A DNA stretch of 64,000 nt from Chlorella sorokiniana (lineage: Eukaryota > Chlorophyta > Trebouxiophyceae > Chlorellales > Chlorellaceae): NCBI GenBank assembly GCA_025917655.1, contig CP084616.1, positions 806,001 through 870,000 of the forward strand, given 5' to 3'. Position numbers and translations under genes: made by a program. Position 1 is the stretch's first letter. Every line of letters starts with the position of its first letter. The notes under the pieces are model-generated. The model made no database searches. It was not told where the DNA came from and saw only the letters and a list, made by a program, of their open reading frames with translations. This document shows positions 45,660 through 56,839 of the stretch, piece after piece.

Positions 45660-47058
45660 CGCGGCGGCTCTGCGGCGTCAACAGCCGGTCAATGAGCGGA
45701 ACTTAGGTTGCCTGTTCACGCTGGCCGTCGCGGCCAGGCCGGCCCTCTATGCCTGGGCGCAGCCTGCATCAGGCTTGGAGGACTCGTCTGCTTGCCGCTC
45801 CTGCAACCCAGCCTTCCTGCTTGCCCATCTGCTTCTGTTTGCTCCGTCCATGCCTCATTTTGCGCGCCCGTCCTGCATTGCGACTCCGTCGATCCGTTGC
45901 GTCATGTTGGTTTGTGTGGGCAGCCCCTGAAACCCATTGGTCCCCTTCATTCTTGGCGCTTGTCACCGCTTGCTGCTTCAACGCTGTGCTTGCCCTGCTG
46001 CAAGTTTGAGCGAGCCGTTCCGCAACGCCTTGCTCTTGTTAGAAATACCTCGCTGATTGTGTTGGGTCAGGGCTGGTTTGACAGTGTGATGATGTGGCAG
46101 GGGGGCGCAAGAAAAATGGAACGTTGCTGTAGGGTCTGGTGATGGAAGCACAGGGCGATTCAGCGCAAAAGGGAAGCGCCGCCCCTTGCTGTCACAATTC
46201 CTTGGCCGTGACCTGCAGAGCACAGTGATGCGCAGTGAGGGCTACCTGATGGCAACGCGCCTCAAGCAATGCCCAGCAGCATGGCCTTCACCTTGAGCTG
46301 CTTGCTGCCTGACAAGGCACGCAGCAAGCGCCGAACGAGGAAGACGTAGTGAGGCGGCCAGGCGGGGTGCAGCGCACCAAACTCGGAGCGGAATGAAAGG
46401 TACAAAATGGGGGCAGCAGCAGCAATAGCGCGGTGGCGCCAAAAAGCGGAAAGGATACGATGAGGATGGGGTGAACGTGGAAGGCAGCCTGCACACCACG
46501 AAGGCTCGACGGCAGTGAGGCGGCGGCTTGGCGGCAGAGAGCCCGGCATCCGACACATTCGCATTCACACCACACCTCTAGCGCATGCACTCCATGCCAA
46601 AATGCCACCAGCAGCACGCCTCTGCAGGCACCAGGGAGGCGGGACATGGGGTGAAGGGACCACCCCTGCCAACCACTGCTCAGCTCATGTAACAAGCTCA
46701 CATAAGGGCTATAGCCTCGAGTATACCCAGGATGGGCGGCTGTTTGCCGCCAGCCGGCTTGCCAAGCAGTGGCTGCATCTGCGGGTCTTGCGGCATATCT
46801 GCGGACTCCTGTGCTTTTGCCGAGCACGGCCTGCTGATCACAAAGCTATTAAATTTAGAAGCTGTCACCACGGCAGGACACAAGGCCCAGCACGACAGGT
46901 TTGCGCCAGTTGGCTCCCTTTGATTAAAGATGCGCTTACCTTGCAAATCTGGCGACTTGGCCGATTCGTAGCCGCCGAGGCTCCCTGCATTCCTCTGTCC
47001 GCAACTGGGCCGAGCTGCCGCCAGCGGGCCCTGCGCCCTGCTCTGGCTTGGACCCCAG
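45660..47058. other. 3' region of the RS/RGG gene and flank; no secure gene
   Basis: The first kilobase reads as a long 3' UTR ending near the TGTAA at 46688. On the minus strand a short open piece (46262 to about 46372) encodes FGALHPAWPPHYVFLVRRLL and KQLKVKAMLLGIA followed by a stop. It looks protein-like and could be a terminal exon of an unrecognised minus-strand gene with exons nearer 46.6-47.0 kb. I could not assemble such a gene. Confidence 0.35.
46688..46692 (+). terminator. TGTAA polyadenylation signal, probably of the RS/RGG gene
   Basis: Plus-strand TGTAA about 1.0 kb after the stop at 45659; no nearer one is present. The distance is long but not unusual for algal 3' UTRs. Confidence 0.4.
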
Positions 47059-47063
47059 TTACA
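47059..47063 (-). terminator. TGTAA polyadenylation signal of the polytopic membrane protein gene
   Basis: Minus-strand TGTAA 38 nt after the stop at 47101, which supports that stop and that reading frame. Confidence 0.65.
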
Positions 47064-47100
47064 GTGTCCGTCAGCCCTACTGCGTCATCATGCCAAGCGG

Positions 47101-48462
47101 CTAGGTCTCCCGTGCTTGCAAAACTGCAAAGAGCGTCGCCGCCAGCCAGCAGGACGATACGAGCGAGCACCATGCCTGCACCCGCATCTGCTCCGGCGCA
47201 GCGGCAAGGAAGACATTCTCCAGCACCCAGTGCGCCAGTGAGTGCCGCTGTGAGCCTCCGCTGCCTGCTAGTTTGCCACTGCCGCCATCGACATCGCTGC
47301 TGCTGCTGCCGCCGTCGTCACTGCTGCCGCACTGGGGTGCCGCTTGTGGCGCGGGCCAGAGTCGGTGCGGGCGCTGCGTGCCCGGCCGTCGCGGGGAGCC
47401 CCGCAGTGCGAGCGCAATGCCAGGTAGGCAGGCAGCAGCCAGCCGACGGCGAGGCACAGGAAGGCGAGGGCGGCGGAGCAGCGCACGCCGGGGACGTCTG
47501 GAGGGTAGCCCGGCGGCAGCAGGCCCATCAGCGGGGCCGCCATCAGCCGGTGCAAGCCGCCCAGCCACTCATGCATCAGGACATTGTTGAACAGCTGCGG
47601 TGCGAGAAGCGGCAGGCCAAGGGGGAAGGAAGAGTGACGGTCAACGGGGGGGAGCAAAGGCGGCGGGCAAGGGCAGGAGGGCGGTGCTGGGAGGCCAGCC
47701 AGGTGGGAAAGGCACACGCACCGGCTGAGCGCACACGCCGGCATGGTTCCGCATCACCAACGCCAGCCAGGCGGTCTGAATGACGAGGTGGGGCCCGAGA
47801 TCCAGCTGGATGCCGGCTCCAAACAACAGCAGGCGGAAGGCGCGGCTGCCTGCACGGTTGAGGAGCGGGGAGGCCCAGCAGCGAGGCTCTGTGCCAGCTG
47901 CAGGGCACAGCCTGGCGCGGCGAGCCAATGCAGCGGCTGCGCAGCGCTGTCCCGCCTCACCCAGCAGCACGGCGGAGGCGGTGGGGAGGGCACCGGCCCA
48001 TCCGGAGGCAGGCGGGCGGCTCAGCACGGCGCCTTGGATGACGTCTTCGGGGAACAGGGCAATGATGAGGACCCTGTGCGCGGCCACAATGCAGCCGCGC
48101 CGCGCGCCCCGTCGAGTCTTTGCGGGCCGCCCAGAACAGCAGGGGGACCAGCGCTATGGTGGCCGCCAGGCAGGCTGCAACCGCACCGGCAGGGTGGCGG
48201 GAGGGTGCATACGCTGCGGCTGCCGCTGAAGCTGCCGCTGTCCCGCCGGGGGCTGCCTCATTAGCCGCACCCATGCCAAGGCCAAAGCAACGCTTAAGCA
48301 GCCCACGAAGAGCAGGTCAGCACGGCGGACGGGGCTCCCTTGTGCCAAAGGGACCCCTTCGGGGCTCACAGGCCGGTGGGCATGCGCTTCTGGATGTGCT
48401 GGCATTGTGGGAAGTGCGATTATATGCCGCACAAGATATCGAAGGCGGCGAAACCCGCGCAC
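47101..48462 (-). CDS. polytopic membrane protein, family not recognised
   Basis: Several hydrophobic helices in successive exons: DLLFVGCLSVALALAWVRLM, AVAACLAATIALVPLLFWAA, HRVLIIALFPEDVIQGAVLS, FRLLLFGAGIQLDLGPHLVI, IQTAWLALVMRNHAG, LFNNVLMHEWLGGLHRLM, ALAFLCLAVGWLLPAYLAL and a last WCSLVSSCWLAATLFAVLQA before the stop at 47101. A Ser/Gly/Asp-rich loop (CGSSDDGGSSSSDVDGGSGK) separates the last two helices and requires one frame repair near 47330; others lie near 48270. The start is uncertain; candidate Met codons lie at 48462 and 48405, and the former would leave only about 70 nt after the microprotein stop. I recognise no transporter or enzyme signature. A TGTAA 38 nt downstream supports the 3' end. 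Confidence 0.6.
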
Positions 48463-48531
48463 CCACCGCCGAAACCTGCGAAAGGCCTAAAGTGCCCGGG
48501 GTTTCCGCAAACGAGGGTGAACAACCATCAA

Positions 48532-48830
48532 TCAATGCAAGAGGAGCGCACACATCAGACTGAGCCCCAGGACAATGGCGATCACCGTGCCCAGGACCAC
48601 GCCGCCGCTGCCGCACAAATCCCTGCAGCCATGGCACGACCGGCAGCCACCTGCATGCCCTCAGCACCGCGTGGGCCCATGGCATGCGCGGGTGCCACAA
48701 ACAGGTCATGCTCGCACTCCCTACTGCGCTGCATGGCCCGCTTGCCATTGCCTCGCCAGGCCACGTGCCAGCCAGCTCACCGCCCTGAAACCGGACTGAC
48801 AGTCGCCGAGCCGTGCTTATTGCGGCTCAT
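48532..48830 (-). CDS. 46-residue single-helix membrane microprotein
   Basis: Two exons, 48830-48781 and 48622-48532, with good splice sites (GGGCG|GTGAGC and GGCTGCAG|G) and a total of 141 nt including the TGA stop, in frame with no repair. The polar N-terminus (MSRNKHGSATVSPVSGRDL) is followed by one strongly hydrophobic helix (VVLGTVIAIVLGLSLMCALL) and ends LH. The topology suggests a tail-anchored or small integral subunit. The ATG sits only 30 nt past the stop of the poly(A)/CCA polymerase gene on the same strand, so it is probably translated from a dicistronic message or from an internal promoter. No match to Ost4, Sec61 beta or PetM by eye. The evidence is the open, spliced frame plus the helix; conservation is untested. 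Confidence 0.55.
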
Positions 48831-48860
48831 GCCAAGCGGCACTGCTCAGCAGAGAGGGGC

Positions 48861-49746
48861 TTAGATGCTGCCATCATACGGCAGAGCCGTGAGGGCGGCA
48901 AACCCAAAGCGCGGGTCACCCAAGATGCCCAGCACCAGCCGCTCCTCCTGGCTCAGGCGGCGGCCTGGGCGGCGGCGGCGCCGCGCCATGATGGCGCCGC
49001 CGCCGCCGCCGCCGCCATCCCCCGCTGCATCCATCGCACGCTCCAGCCGCCGCCACAGCTGGTGCTGCTCTGTGTGGCGGCCGTGCCCCTGCGCAGGCGC
49101 CTGCTGCAGCTCGCCGTCGCCACGCTGGTGCTGCCCCTCGCCCGCGCCCGCGCCAGCCCCGTGCGGCGGCTGCGTCGGCGCATGCCGCCCCAGCAGCGGC
49201 CGCAGCTCGGGTGCCCCCGCAGCTCAGCCTCCAGCAGCAGCAGCGCCCCGCTTTCTCCAAGGAGGCCTTGCTCAGCACGCAGGGCAGCAGCGCGGCTGCA
49301 TCGCGCGCGCCCCCCCCGCGCGCCGCCGCCAGCTGCGCGCCGCGCCTCTTGGCCTGGCGGCCCAGCGCTGCCAGCGTGGCGGCATCCAGAGGCTGCACAG
49401 CAGGGGTTGGCCACCCTCGAGGCATTCAGAATGCTGACAAGCGGGGAACGAGACACACACTCGGCGGGAACTAGGCACCCAAGTGGTGTGCGGTGGGGAG
49501 CACTGCTTGCGGTGCGGGGCAGGAGGGCAGCGGCCCGGGACCCACCTGCTGCATGCTATCCAGCACCTCTGAGACCACAGCACCGTACCGCTCCAGGTAC
49601 CGCTCCTGTACCGCATGCTGCCGGTTGGCTGCCGAGGGCGCCCCATCCCCCTCCTCGCCGCCTCATCGTCGCTGGCGGCATCATCGCCGCAGACCAGGCT
49701 GCCCTCTTGCTGCTCACCCCTGGCAAGTGGCTCTGCCCCTGGCGCG

Positions 49747-49785
<39 letters not shown>

Positions 49786-52700
49786 GGCGGCGGCAGCGGC
49801 GGCGGCCCGCTGCCCTGCTGCCGCCGCTGCTCAAGCTCCCGCGTGAGCTGCGCGCAGCGCTCTGCCACCAGCGGCGCCGCCAGCAGCGCCACCCACACGG
49901 CGGGGTCAACCGGCCGCTGCGGCGACACGTGCCGGTCCAGCTCGGCCGCCAGCTCAAACAGCAGCTCGGGGCCCCGCTTCCGCCCGGGCCGGGCAGCAGC
50001 GCGCTGGGCGGTCCTGCAGCTGCGCGCGAGGCGCGCGTGGCACTCGGCGCCGCTGCAGGGGCCATAGGTTGAAGGGGGTGCAGCCAGGGTTTGAGAGGGG
50101 TGCAGCCAGGGGCTAAGGGAGATGTCGCCGAGGGCGGAGGGGGTGCGCTGCGGGTGGAACGGCTGGCAGGGCGGCCGCGCGTGGGGTCTGGCCGCCGCTG
50201 TGTGACACCGTGGCCCTTCCCCCTCACATATTTCCTCCCCCTCACCCCCAACCCAAAAATACACGAGCAGGGTGGGGAGGTGAGGGGACACGCACCCTGA
50301 GGTGCAGCGCGTGCTGCGGCAGCAGCAGGTCCAGCAGGCCCAGCCGCCACATCAGCGCCAGGGAGGGGCGCCGCCGCGCCGTAGCCCAGCAAGGAGCCCA
50401 GCTCCATCTGCAGGCGGCCCTGCGAGACGGGAAGAAAGAAGAAGGAAGACGGGTAGGGTGGAGTGGGGAAAGATGGGGGCCAAGGGGCGGCAGTGGCGGC
50501 TCCTGCACTGCACCGGTTCAACCGGCGAGAGCTCAGCCAGCAGGGGGCAAGCGGAGGAGGGCGGCGTGCCGGCGGCGGCGCGCCTGTGGCAGCTGCGCGA
50601 CCGCCGCCACCAGCTCCTCCATGGCCGCCGCTGTGTCGCCGTCCAGCTCCAGCCCTGCGGCCCCACACAGCGGCAAGGTCCAGGAGAGTCAAAAGTGGCC
50701 CGGCGGTTGAGGGGGGCCGCAGGCAGGCAGGCAGGCACTGCGACCCTTGCCGTGCAGCCGCTGGTATGCTGCCCTGCCCCCTTCTTACGCCCACGCAACC
50801 TCTCGCACGCTCCAACCCTGCCACCAGCCAAACAACGCCTTGTAAAGACACACAGATACCCTCAGCACCACACCCTCCAGTGCCCCCTCCCCCACCCCCC
50901 AGTCCCAAGCACTCGCCTGCCCGTGCAGCCAAGCGCACCCCCGCAGGATGCGAGCGGGGTCTGCTTGGAACGACTCCCGCGGAGGGCAGATGGTGCGTAG
51001 GCGGCGCGCCTGGCAGTCGGCCACGCCCCCACAGAGTCAAAGAGCAAACGGCTGCGGGGCGGGGCGGGAGGGGTGGGGCAGGAAGTTTGCGCAGCCGAGG
51101 GTTCAGCTCTGAGCAGCAGCCACACCCCATGTGCTTTGGGAGGGTCAGCGAGCGAGGGGCACTTGCGAGGGCGCCCAGGGTGCGAGCAGCGCCCGCAACG
51201 CAGCAGGGCTGGCCAGAGAAGCCTGCAGGCACGCCAGGCATGGTCCCACCCCGACACGCTCATGCACACCGCCAGGCCTGGCGCTGCCCGCGCATACTCG
51301 CTGCCCCCCGCATGCCTGCTGCGTAGATCCTTGCTGCGTCTGCACCCAACACACATACAGCCACCCCCAGGGCGCACCCAAAGGGCTCGTACAGCAGGCC
51401 GTTGACGGTGAAGTCGCGGCGGGCGGCGTTGTCGGAGCGCGCACCCGCCCATGTGGCGCTTCCTCCCGCCTCTCGCCGCTGCGGCGACTGGGCATGCAAG
51501 GGGGTAGGGGCGAGGTGGGTGTGTGGGGGCGAGCAGTGGCCCGGCCGCAAGCAGTGGAGGACAGCGGCATGATCACACCTGGCAGCCCGTCAACAGATGC
51601 TGAAGAGCAGAGGGGATCCCTGCACCCTGACAATAGCCCCCCCCTACCCCCCTCCTTCTCCCGCCCAAAAACACATACCCCACACGCGCGCCTCACCCCG
51701 GCCTTGCGCCTGCCCATCATGTGGAGCGCCGCGTCCGCCGGCACCCGGCCCGGGTCTGCGCCCGTCGAGAAGCTGCTGACCTGCGGGGGCGCAGCGGCGG
51801 CGCAGCCGCACAGCTGTCGCGGCGCGCAGCGGCATCTGGCAACGGGAGGAACGGGGGCTGGGCCCCCGGCCCCCAACGCAAGCTGGCGAGCTTGTCACGG
51901 CCACGGCGAGGGGGCGGGGTGGGGCGGGGCGGCTGCTGGCGGCGCGGCGCGGCGGGGCCCCACCTCCACCATGGACCCCTCCAGCACCACCTGGCACACG
52001 GGAAGGAGCGCCCCACCACCAGGCAGCGCCCAAACAGGCGCTTGATCTGCGCAGGGATGGGCGGGGGGGGGGCGCGGGGGCGGGTGCTGGGATGCAACCA
52101 CCGCCCGGGATGGGGACGCATGGCAGCCGTTGCTTTGCCGCAACACATCTTGATGCGCCCGGTGGCCGCGGCGCTGGCGGCTGTGAGTAAAGCCCCTCCC
52201 TTCTCCTTCACACCGCCACCGCCACCAAAACCACACACACACTCGCACACACACACGCGCACTCACACCCAGCCACCACCTCTCCACCTGGTGCAGCTCC
52301 GCCGAGGTGAGCAGGTCGGCGTCCTTGGGGGTGCCCCCAGCAGCAGGTCACGCAGCGTGCCGCCAACCACGTACGCCTCGTGGCCTGACGGACAGGATGC
52401 GGGGGTGGGTGGGTGGGTGGGTGGTGGTGGTGAGGGTGAGGAGGAAGGAGGGCAGCCCGGGGGGGCGACTCCACATGGGAAACATGGGGAAGGTGTGCAA
52501 TACGGCAGGTGTGCAGCGGGGTATACCACCGGACCACCAGGGGGGTGCTGGGGGTGCTCAGGCACAGGGGCAGCAGCCTTGGAGCTTCTGCAGCATATGC
52601 TGCAGCACCGCAGCCAGCCCACCTGCCGCGCGCAGGCGGGACAACACCGACCAGGCTGTGCGGGGGATGTCGCCGTCCCGTATGGGGTGAGCGTCGTCCT

Positions 52701-53470
52701 GCAGCACCGTCGGCGGCGGCAGCGTGCAGCCCGGGCGGCGGCGGCGGCGGTTTCCGCGTCTGCCGCCGCCTCTGCCCCCGCCTGCACCTCCGTGCCATCC
52801 GCGTGCACCCAGTTGCCCTCCAGCGGCGCGGCCGCCGCGGCCTGCGCTCCTACTACGGGCGACAGCTGCTCTGCCGGCTGTGACTGGGCCTCAGCCGCAT
52901 GCTTGGCTTCTCCTGCCGCGCGCCGTGCCGCTCGGCGGCCCGCCCTCCTCCCGCCGCCTGCGCCTGCCTGCTCGCTGCTGCCCCCGCTGCCCTCGCCACT
53001 GCTTGCAGCCAGCGAGTCGTCAACTGCTGGCTGTGGCACTGCCGCTGATGCCGCCAGCCGATGTGCCTTCCGTCGCAGCCGCTTCTTCTGCGCTTTGGAC
53101 AGGGGCTGCTGCTGCTGCTCCAACGCATCCGGCGCAGGCTCAACGGGATGGTCGCTCTGCAAACCTGCTGCCACCTCGCCTCCCCCTCTCCGCTGCCCGA
53201 GCCGCCTGATCGCCGCTGCTGGGGCTGCTGTTTGGCCGCGGGCGACAAGGCGGGCTGGAGCACCGCGGCGCGGCGTGCTCCAGATGCTACCGCCGGAGCG
53301 GGTGCGCCGCCCGCACCCAGCGTCGCCGCTGCCTCCCGGAGCACCTGCTGCCACCGCGTCTGGGTCGGGGATGCTGTGCACAGTTGTGCATTTTGCGCTG
53401 CTCTGCTCAAGGACTCGATGCCGGCCGCGTGCAGCCGTCGGAGCACAGCACTTCCTGCGCGGCGCCACAT
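48861..53470 (-). CDS. organellar-type poly(A) polymerase / CCA-adding nucleotidyltransferase
   Basis: Class II nucleotidyltransferase that adds A (poly(A)) or CCA to RNA 3' ends; plant relatives act in mitochondria or chloroplasts. Start at 53470: MWRRAGSAVLRRLHAAG, an Arg-rich presequence, then a basic linker (KAQKKRLRRKAHRLA). Catalytic head across exons: DIPRTAWSVLSRLRAAG|HEAYVVGGTLRDLLLG, then KDADLLTSAELHQ with the DxD pair (one G deletion near 52338), KRLFGRCLVVGRSF, PVCQVVLEGSMVEV (deletion near 51995), RRDFTVNGLLYEPFG (51.4 kb) and QADPARILRG (50.95 kb). The helical body follows, with a 12-Gln run at 49747-49785. The last exon reads RLSQEERLVLGILGDPRFGF and stops at 48861. CCA-adding versus poly(A) activity cannot be decided by eye. 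Confidence 0.85.
49747..49785. repeat. TGC/CAG microsatellite, poly-Gln in the poly(A)/CCA polymerase
   Basis: Thirteen TGC units on the plus strand; in the gene frame they encode a Gln run flanked by PPPLPPP and HAPGAEP. It is located in the C-terminal body, away from the catalytic head. Confidence 0.9.
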
Positions 53471-53922
53471 GACGGCGCCGCTACCGCCGTCTCAGCGGCA
53501 CGCGCCGTTCCGCCTGCCTGCAGCGTTGCTGGTATGTCAATCCAGTTTGATGGGGCACTAGCTCAACCGAAGGTCCAATGCTGGCGCTGATGGTGCTGCC
53601 AGGGCTTCCCAAACTGAGAGCTGCCGGCGCTAGCGGCGGCCGGGCAAGTGCGATGTTTTGGCTCTTATTACAATCATATGATGTATAAGACTTGAAAGTG
53701 AATATGGGTTGTGCTGATGGAGCCCCGAGCAGCAAGCATTCGGGTGAACCTGCTGCGTGCTGCGGAGGCCGGTAAGGGGGCGCCGATCAGGGCCGTTCCG
53801 ACACCCCGGAAGACCAGGCCAGCGCACGGCGCCCCAGAACGAAAGCGACGAGCCGGACGGGCGCCCAGGCCGATGATGGTTCCCAGCACTCCCGTTTAGA
53901 AGCCCCTGCAGAGCCGATAGTG
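53471..53922. promoter_or_regulatory. 452-bp divergent promoter region, poly(A)/CCA polymerase (-) and GNAT gene (+)
   Basis: A small AT-rich island (53640-53710) lies in the middle. An open frame on the minus strand here (GTALIGAPLPASAARSRFTR) has no family likeness and I do not count it as a gene. Confidence 0.45.
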
Positions 53923-56839
53923 ATGGCTCTCTATGGCGCTGCATCCAGTCTTGTCAAGATGGAGCCAGCGGCGGCTATGGGGGCCCATCCGCACCTGCAG
54001 CCCCAAGACTGGGTGGCCACAGTAGGCGCGGACCGCCAAAAGGAGCGAGAGGAGCGCGAGGCGCGGCGGCGAGTGCTTCGGGATGCCAGAAAGCCTCTAT
54101 ACGAGCTGCCGGTAGACCACATGTTTGAGATTCCTGGCAGGTGAGTGCTGCCCCGCCTCCCCGCGACGGGCCGCGAGGTCTACGCACGTCTTTTGCTGTC
54201 CTTGGCAGCTTTTGGTGCCAGCAAGCAGGTAGTGCTGAGCAGAGGCTAAAGGGAACCCTGGGGCAGCATCCAGGGGCCACCCTGGGCCTGCACATGCGTT
54301 GCGACCTTGCCCGCAGCGGTGGGGCTCGCGGGTCCTTGCGCAGCCCAGTCAACCGCTGCCCACGCTGCTGCTGCATGTCCGCAGGCCCAACGTGGTGCTC
54401 CAGATCAAGAATTACAGCGTGCCCAATGCGGCGGAGGGTCGCCAGCGCGCCCGCTCCGACATACCCTTCATGTTCAAGGCGTTTGAGACGGGGCAGGCGC
54501 CGCCGCGCGCGGCCGGGGACCAAGAAGGCCGAGGTGCGGCGCGGGGCAGCGGAACCGGCCCGCTCCCGCTGCTCTGCTGCCGCTTCCGGCCCCTTCAGGT
54601 TGCGGCAAAGCAGCACACATCGCAGCCTGCCATGCGCTGCCGCTGCACCTGCCGCCGGGGCTGTGCTTCCACGCTCGGTGTGTGCTGCGCTGTGTGTGCT
54701 GCGCAGGTGCCTCGCGCTGCCACCATTCACGAGTACCTGGACTGGACGGTGACTGCCAGCGAGGCGGAGGACCCAGATGAGCTGGTGGGTGGGCCGGAGG
54801 CGTCAACAGCGGGCGGGGGCAGGGGGCCGTGTCGGCCGCACCCAGGCGCATGGTCGCCGCGGCAGGCCCCCGCCTGTTGCGTGCGAGCGCCCCTGCTGTG
54901 CGCTGCCGGCCCCTGCTGCGCGCAACTCTTGCGGGGCTGCTGCCGTCTGGGTGCGTCTCACGTTGGTGCGGGGAGCAGCTGCGGCCTGCTCCTCTGCCCA
55001 GCTGCAAATGGGGCCCGGCATGAGGCGCGCGCCCCTCCCCCTCTCCCCCTCGCACACACCACCCCCTTCTATTGACAACCAGCAACGCCTCCCGACCACC
55101 GCAGGATTTCGGCGGCTTCCGAGTCGTCGTGCTGCTGCCGCGCTTCCGCCCCATGTGGCCGCCGCCGCCGCCCCCGACTGCCCTGCGGCCGACTTTGCGC
55201 ACGAGACGCCGCTAAAGCACAGCATGGTCGGGCGCAGAAGCCGCCGGTGCCCATCCTGGCGGTAAGCACTTCATAACAAGGGGGTGGGGCCTGGTCAGCG
55301 GGAACGAAGCGCAGGCAGCCTTGTGCCGCTCTGCGCCAGCCGGCCTCGCCATGCGTCGCGGCAGCAGGAGGGGCGCAGCCTGGCCCCCTTCCCCCGGGGT
55401 GTTCAACACCCATGCTGCAGTTGTGATCCACGCCCACTCGGCGCCCGCCGCGCCTCGCGCCCGCCGCACCTTGCAGGCCCATCAGAAGCCCATCTGTGCG
55501 GCAACCATTCGAGTGGGGCCCGGCTGGATGGAGGTGCCCTTCTACGCCACGCAGGAGTCGCGGCGTAACAAGGGTGGGCCCCAGCGCGGGGAGGGCTGCT
55601 GCCGGGCGGCGCGCGCGCGGGAGGCAGGGCTGCGCAACACACGGTGGCAGCCGGGGTCGCATGCGGAGTGTGCTTTCGCTCGTGCGTGTCCAAGTTCTCG
55701 TGTGTCGCGCAGACGCACCTCCCACAGGCTCACATGCTCGCTAGGGGGCTGAAACACCCGGCTCTGGCATGGGCTTGCACAGCTGCCGCGAGCACACCAC
55801 CACCCACCCCCTCACCCCCCGCCCGCCACCACCATGCCTGTTTCCCTCCCCCTCTACAGGCCACGGCCGTGCGCTGCTGGAGGCGATGGAGGATATGTGC
55901 CGCTCCCTGGGCATACCCCGCATCTTGCTGTGCAGCACGGGTGCGCAACCGCGCCGCGGCCACGCACCGCAACGACAGCCACGCTCGCCAGGCCGCCGCC
56001 GGCCGCCCCTGTCGGCCTCTCTGCAGCACTTGCCTTGGCTGGCCCCCGCCGACGCAGCTTGCCTCCCCCCCCGCCTCCCCTGCCGCCTCCTGCTTCCAGA
56101 CGACGCGCGCACCAAGGCCACTTGGCAGCGCCTCGGCCTTCTGCTTTGCCAGCGGCGAGGACCTCAAGCGGCTGGGGTGACACACCACGACCTGCTGCAC
56201 ATGGACAACACAGTGCAGGTGGGGGGTGGGTGGGGGGTCTGTGTGTGAAGCGGTGGTGGTGGGCGGTTTGGGAGGTGTGTGCGTGTGTAGTGGTTGAGGT
56301 GGGTTGGGGGGGAGTCAGGCGGCAGACGCTCAGCGGCAGCGGTTGCACGTCCCGGCCACCAGCCGCCGCCGGCCTGCACGGCTTCATGCTGCGGGGGCGC
56401 AGACGGCAGCCGACTCCCCTCGCCTTGCGCTGCCCTCGCGTGCGCCGCAGATGATGAAGGATGTGCCGCCGCCGCTGCCCTGGCGCTCCATCATGCTGCG
56501 GCACGACAACCTCAAGCAGCGGCTCTACTACTTGCCTGCTAGGTGCGGGGGCCGGGGCCGGGGGATGGAGCAGAGGAGCGGCGGGGCGGGGGCGGTGTAT
56601 GGACCCCACGGCCGCAGCTGCTCGCTGACGGCAACAGCAAAGCACTTCATGGCTGGCCTGCCTGCCTGCGCCGTGTGCTCGTCGCTCAGCCCGCCCAGCC
56701 CACACACCCCCTCCCACCCCACAGCGCCATCCACAACTACCAGCCGCCGCTGCTAGGGGCCAACGCGCGCTGCGGCGGCGGCGCGGGCGTTGCCAAGAAG
56801 CCCAGCAAGCCGGCCAAGAAGCGGCCGCGCAAGCGGTGA
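53923..56839 (+). CDS. GNAT-fold N-acetyltransferase domain protein, nuclear-type tail
   Basis: Exons: 53923-54140, 54385-54533, 54707-54784, about 55105-55261, 55477-55573, 55860-55940, 56100-56219, 56451-56542 and 56725-56839. The N-terminal half (PNVVLQIKNYSVPNAAEGRQ, IHEYLDWTVTASEAEDPDEL) is not a family I know. The GNAT core follows: AATIRVGPGWMEVPFYATQE, then acetyl-CoA-binding motif A as SRRNKGHGRALLEAMEDM, then SLGIPRILLCST|DDARTKATWQRLGF. Exon 56100-56219 has two compensating one-base differences; with both repaired it reads FCFASGEDLKRLGVTHHDLL. The C-terminus is very basic (KKPSKPAKKRPRKR), a bipartite nuclear signal, so a histone or nuclear-protein substrate is plausible but unproven. 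Start at the first Met; a GTG one codon before it is ignored. Confidence 0.78.

Noticed and set aside
48532-48830. Microprotein as Ost4, Sec61 beta or cytochrome b6f PetM
   Set aside because: Length and single helix are compatible, but the residue patterns of those families are not present.
53674-53889. 71-codon minus-strand frame with a hydrophobic start in the divergent promoter
   Set aside because: No upstream or downstream splice partner and no family likeness; it lies between two head-to-head genes.
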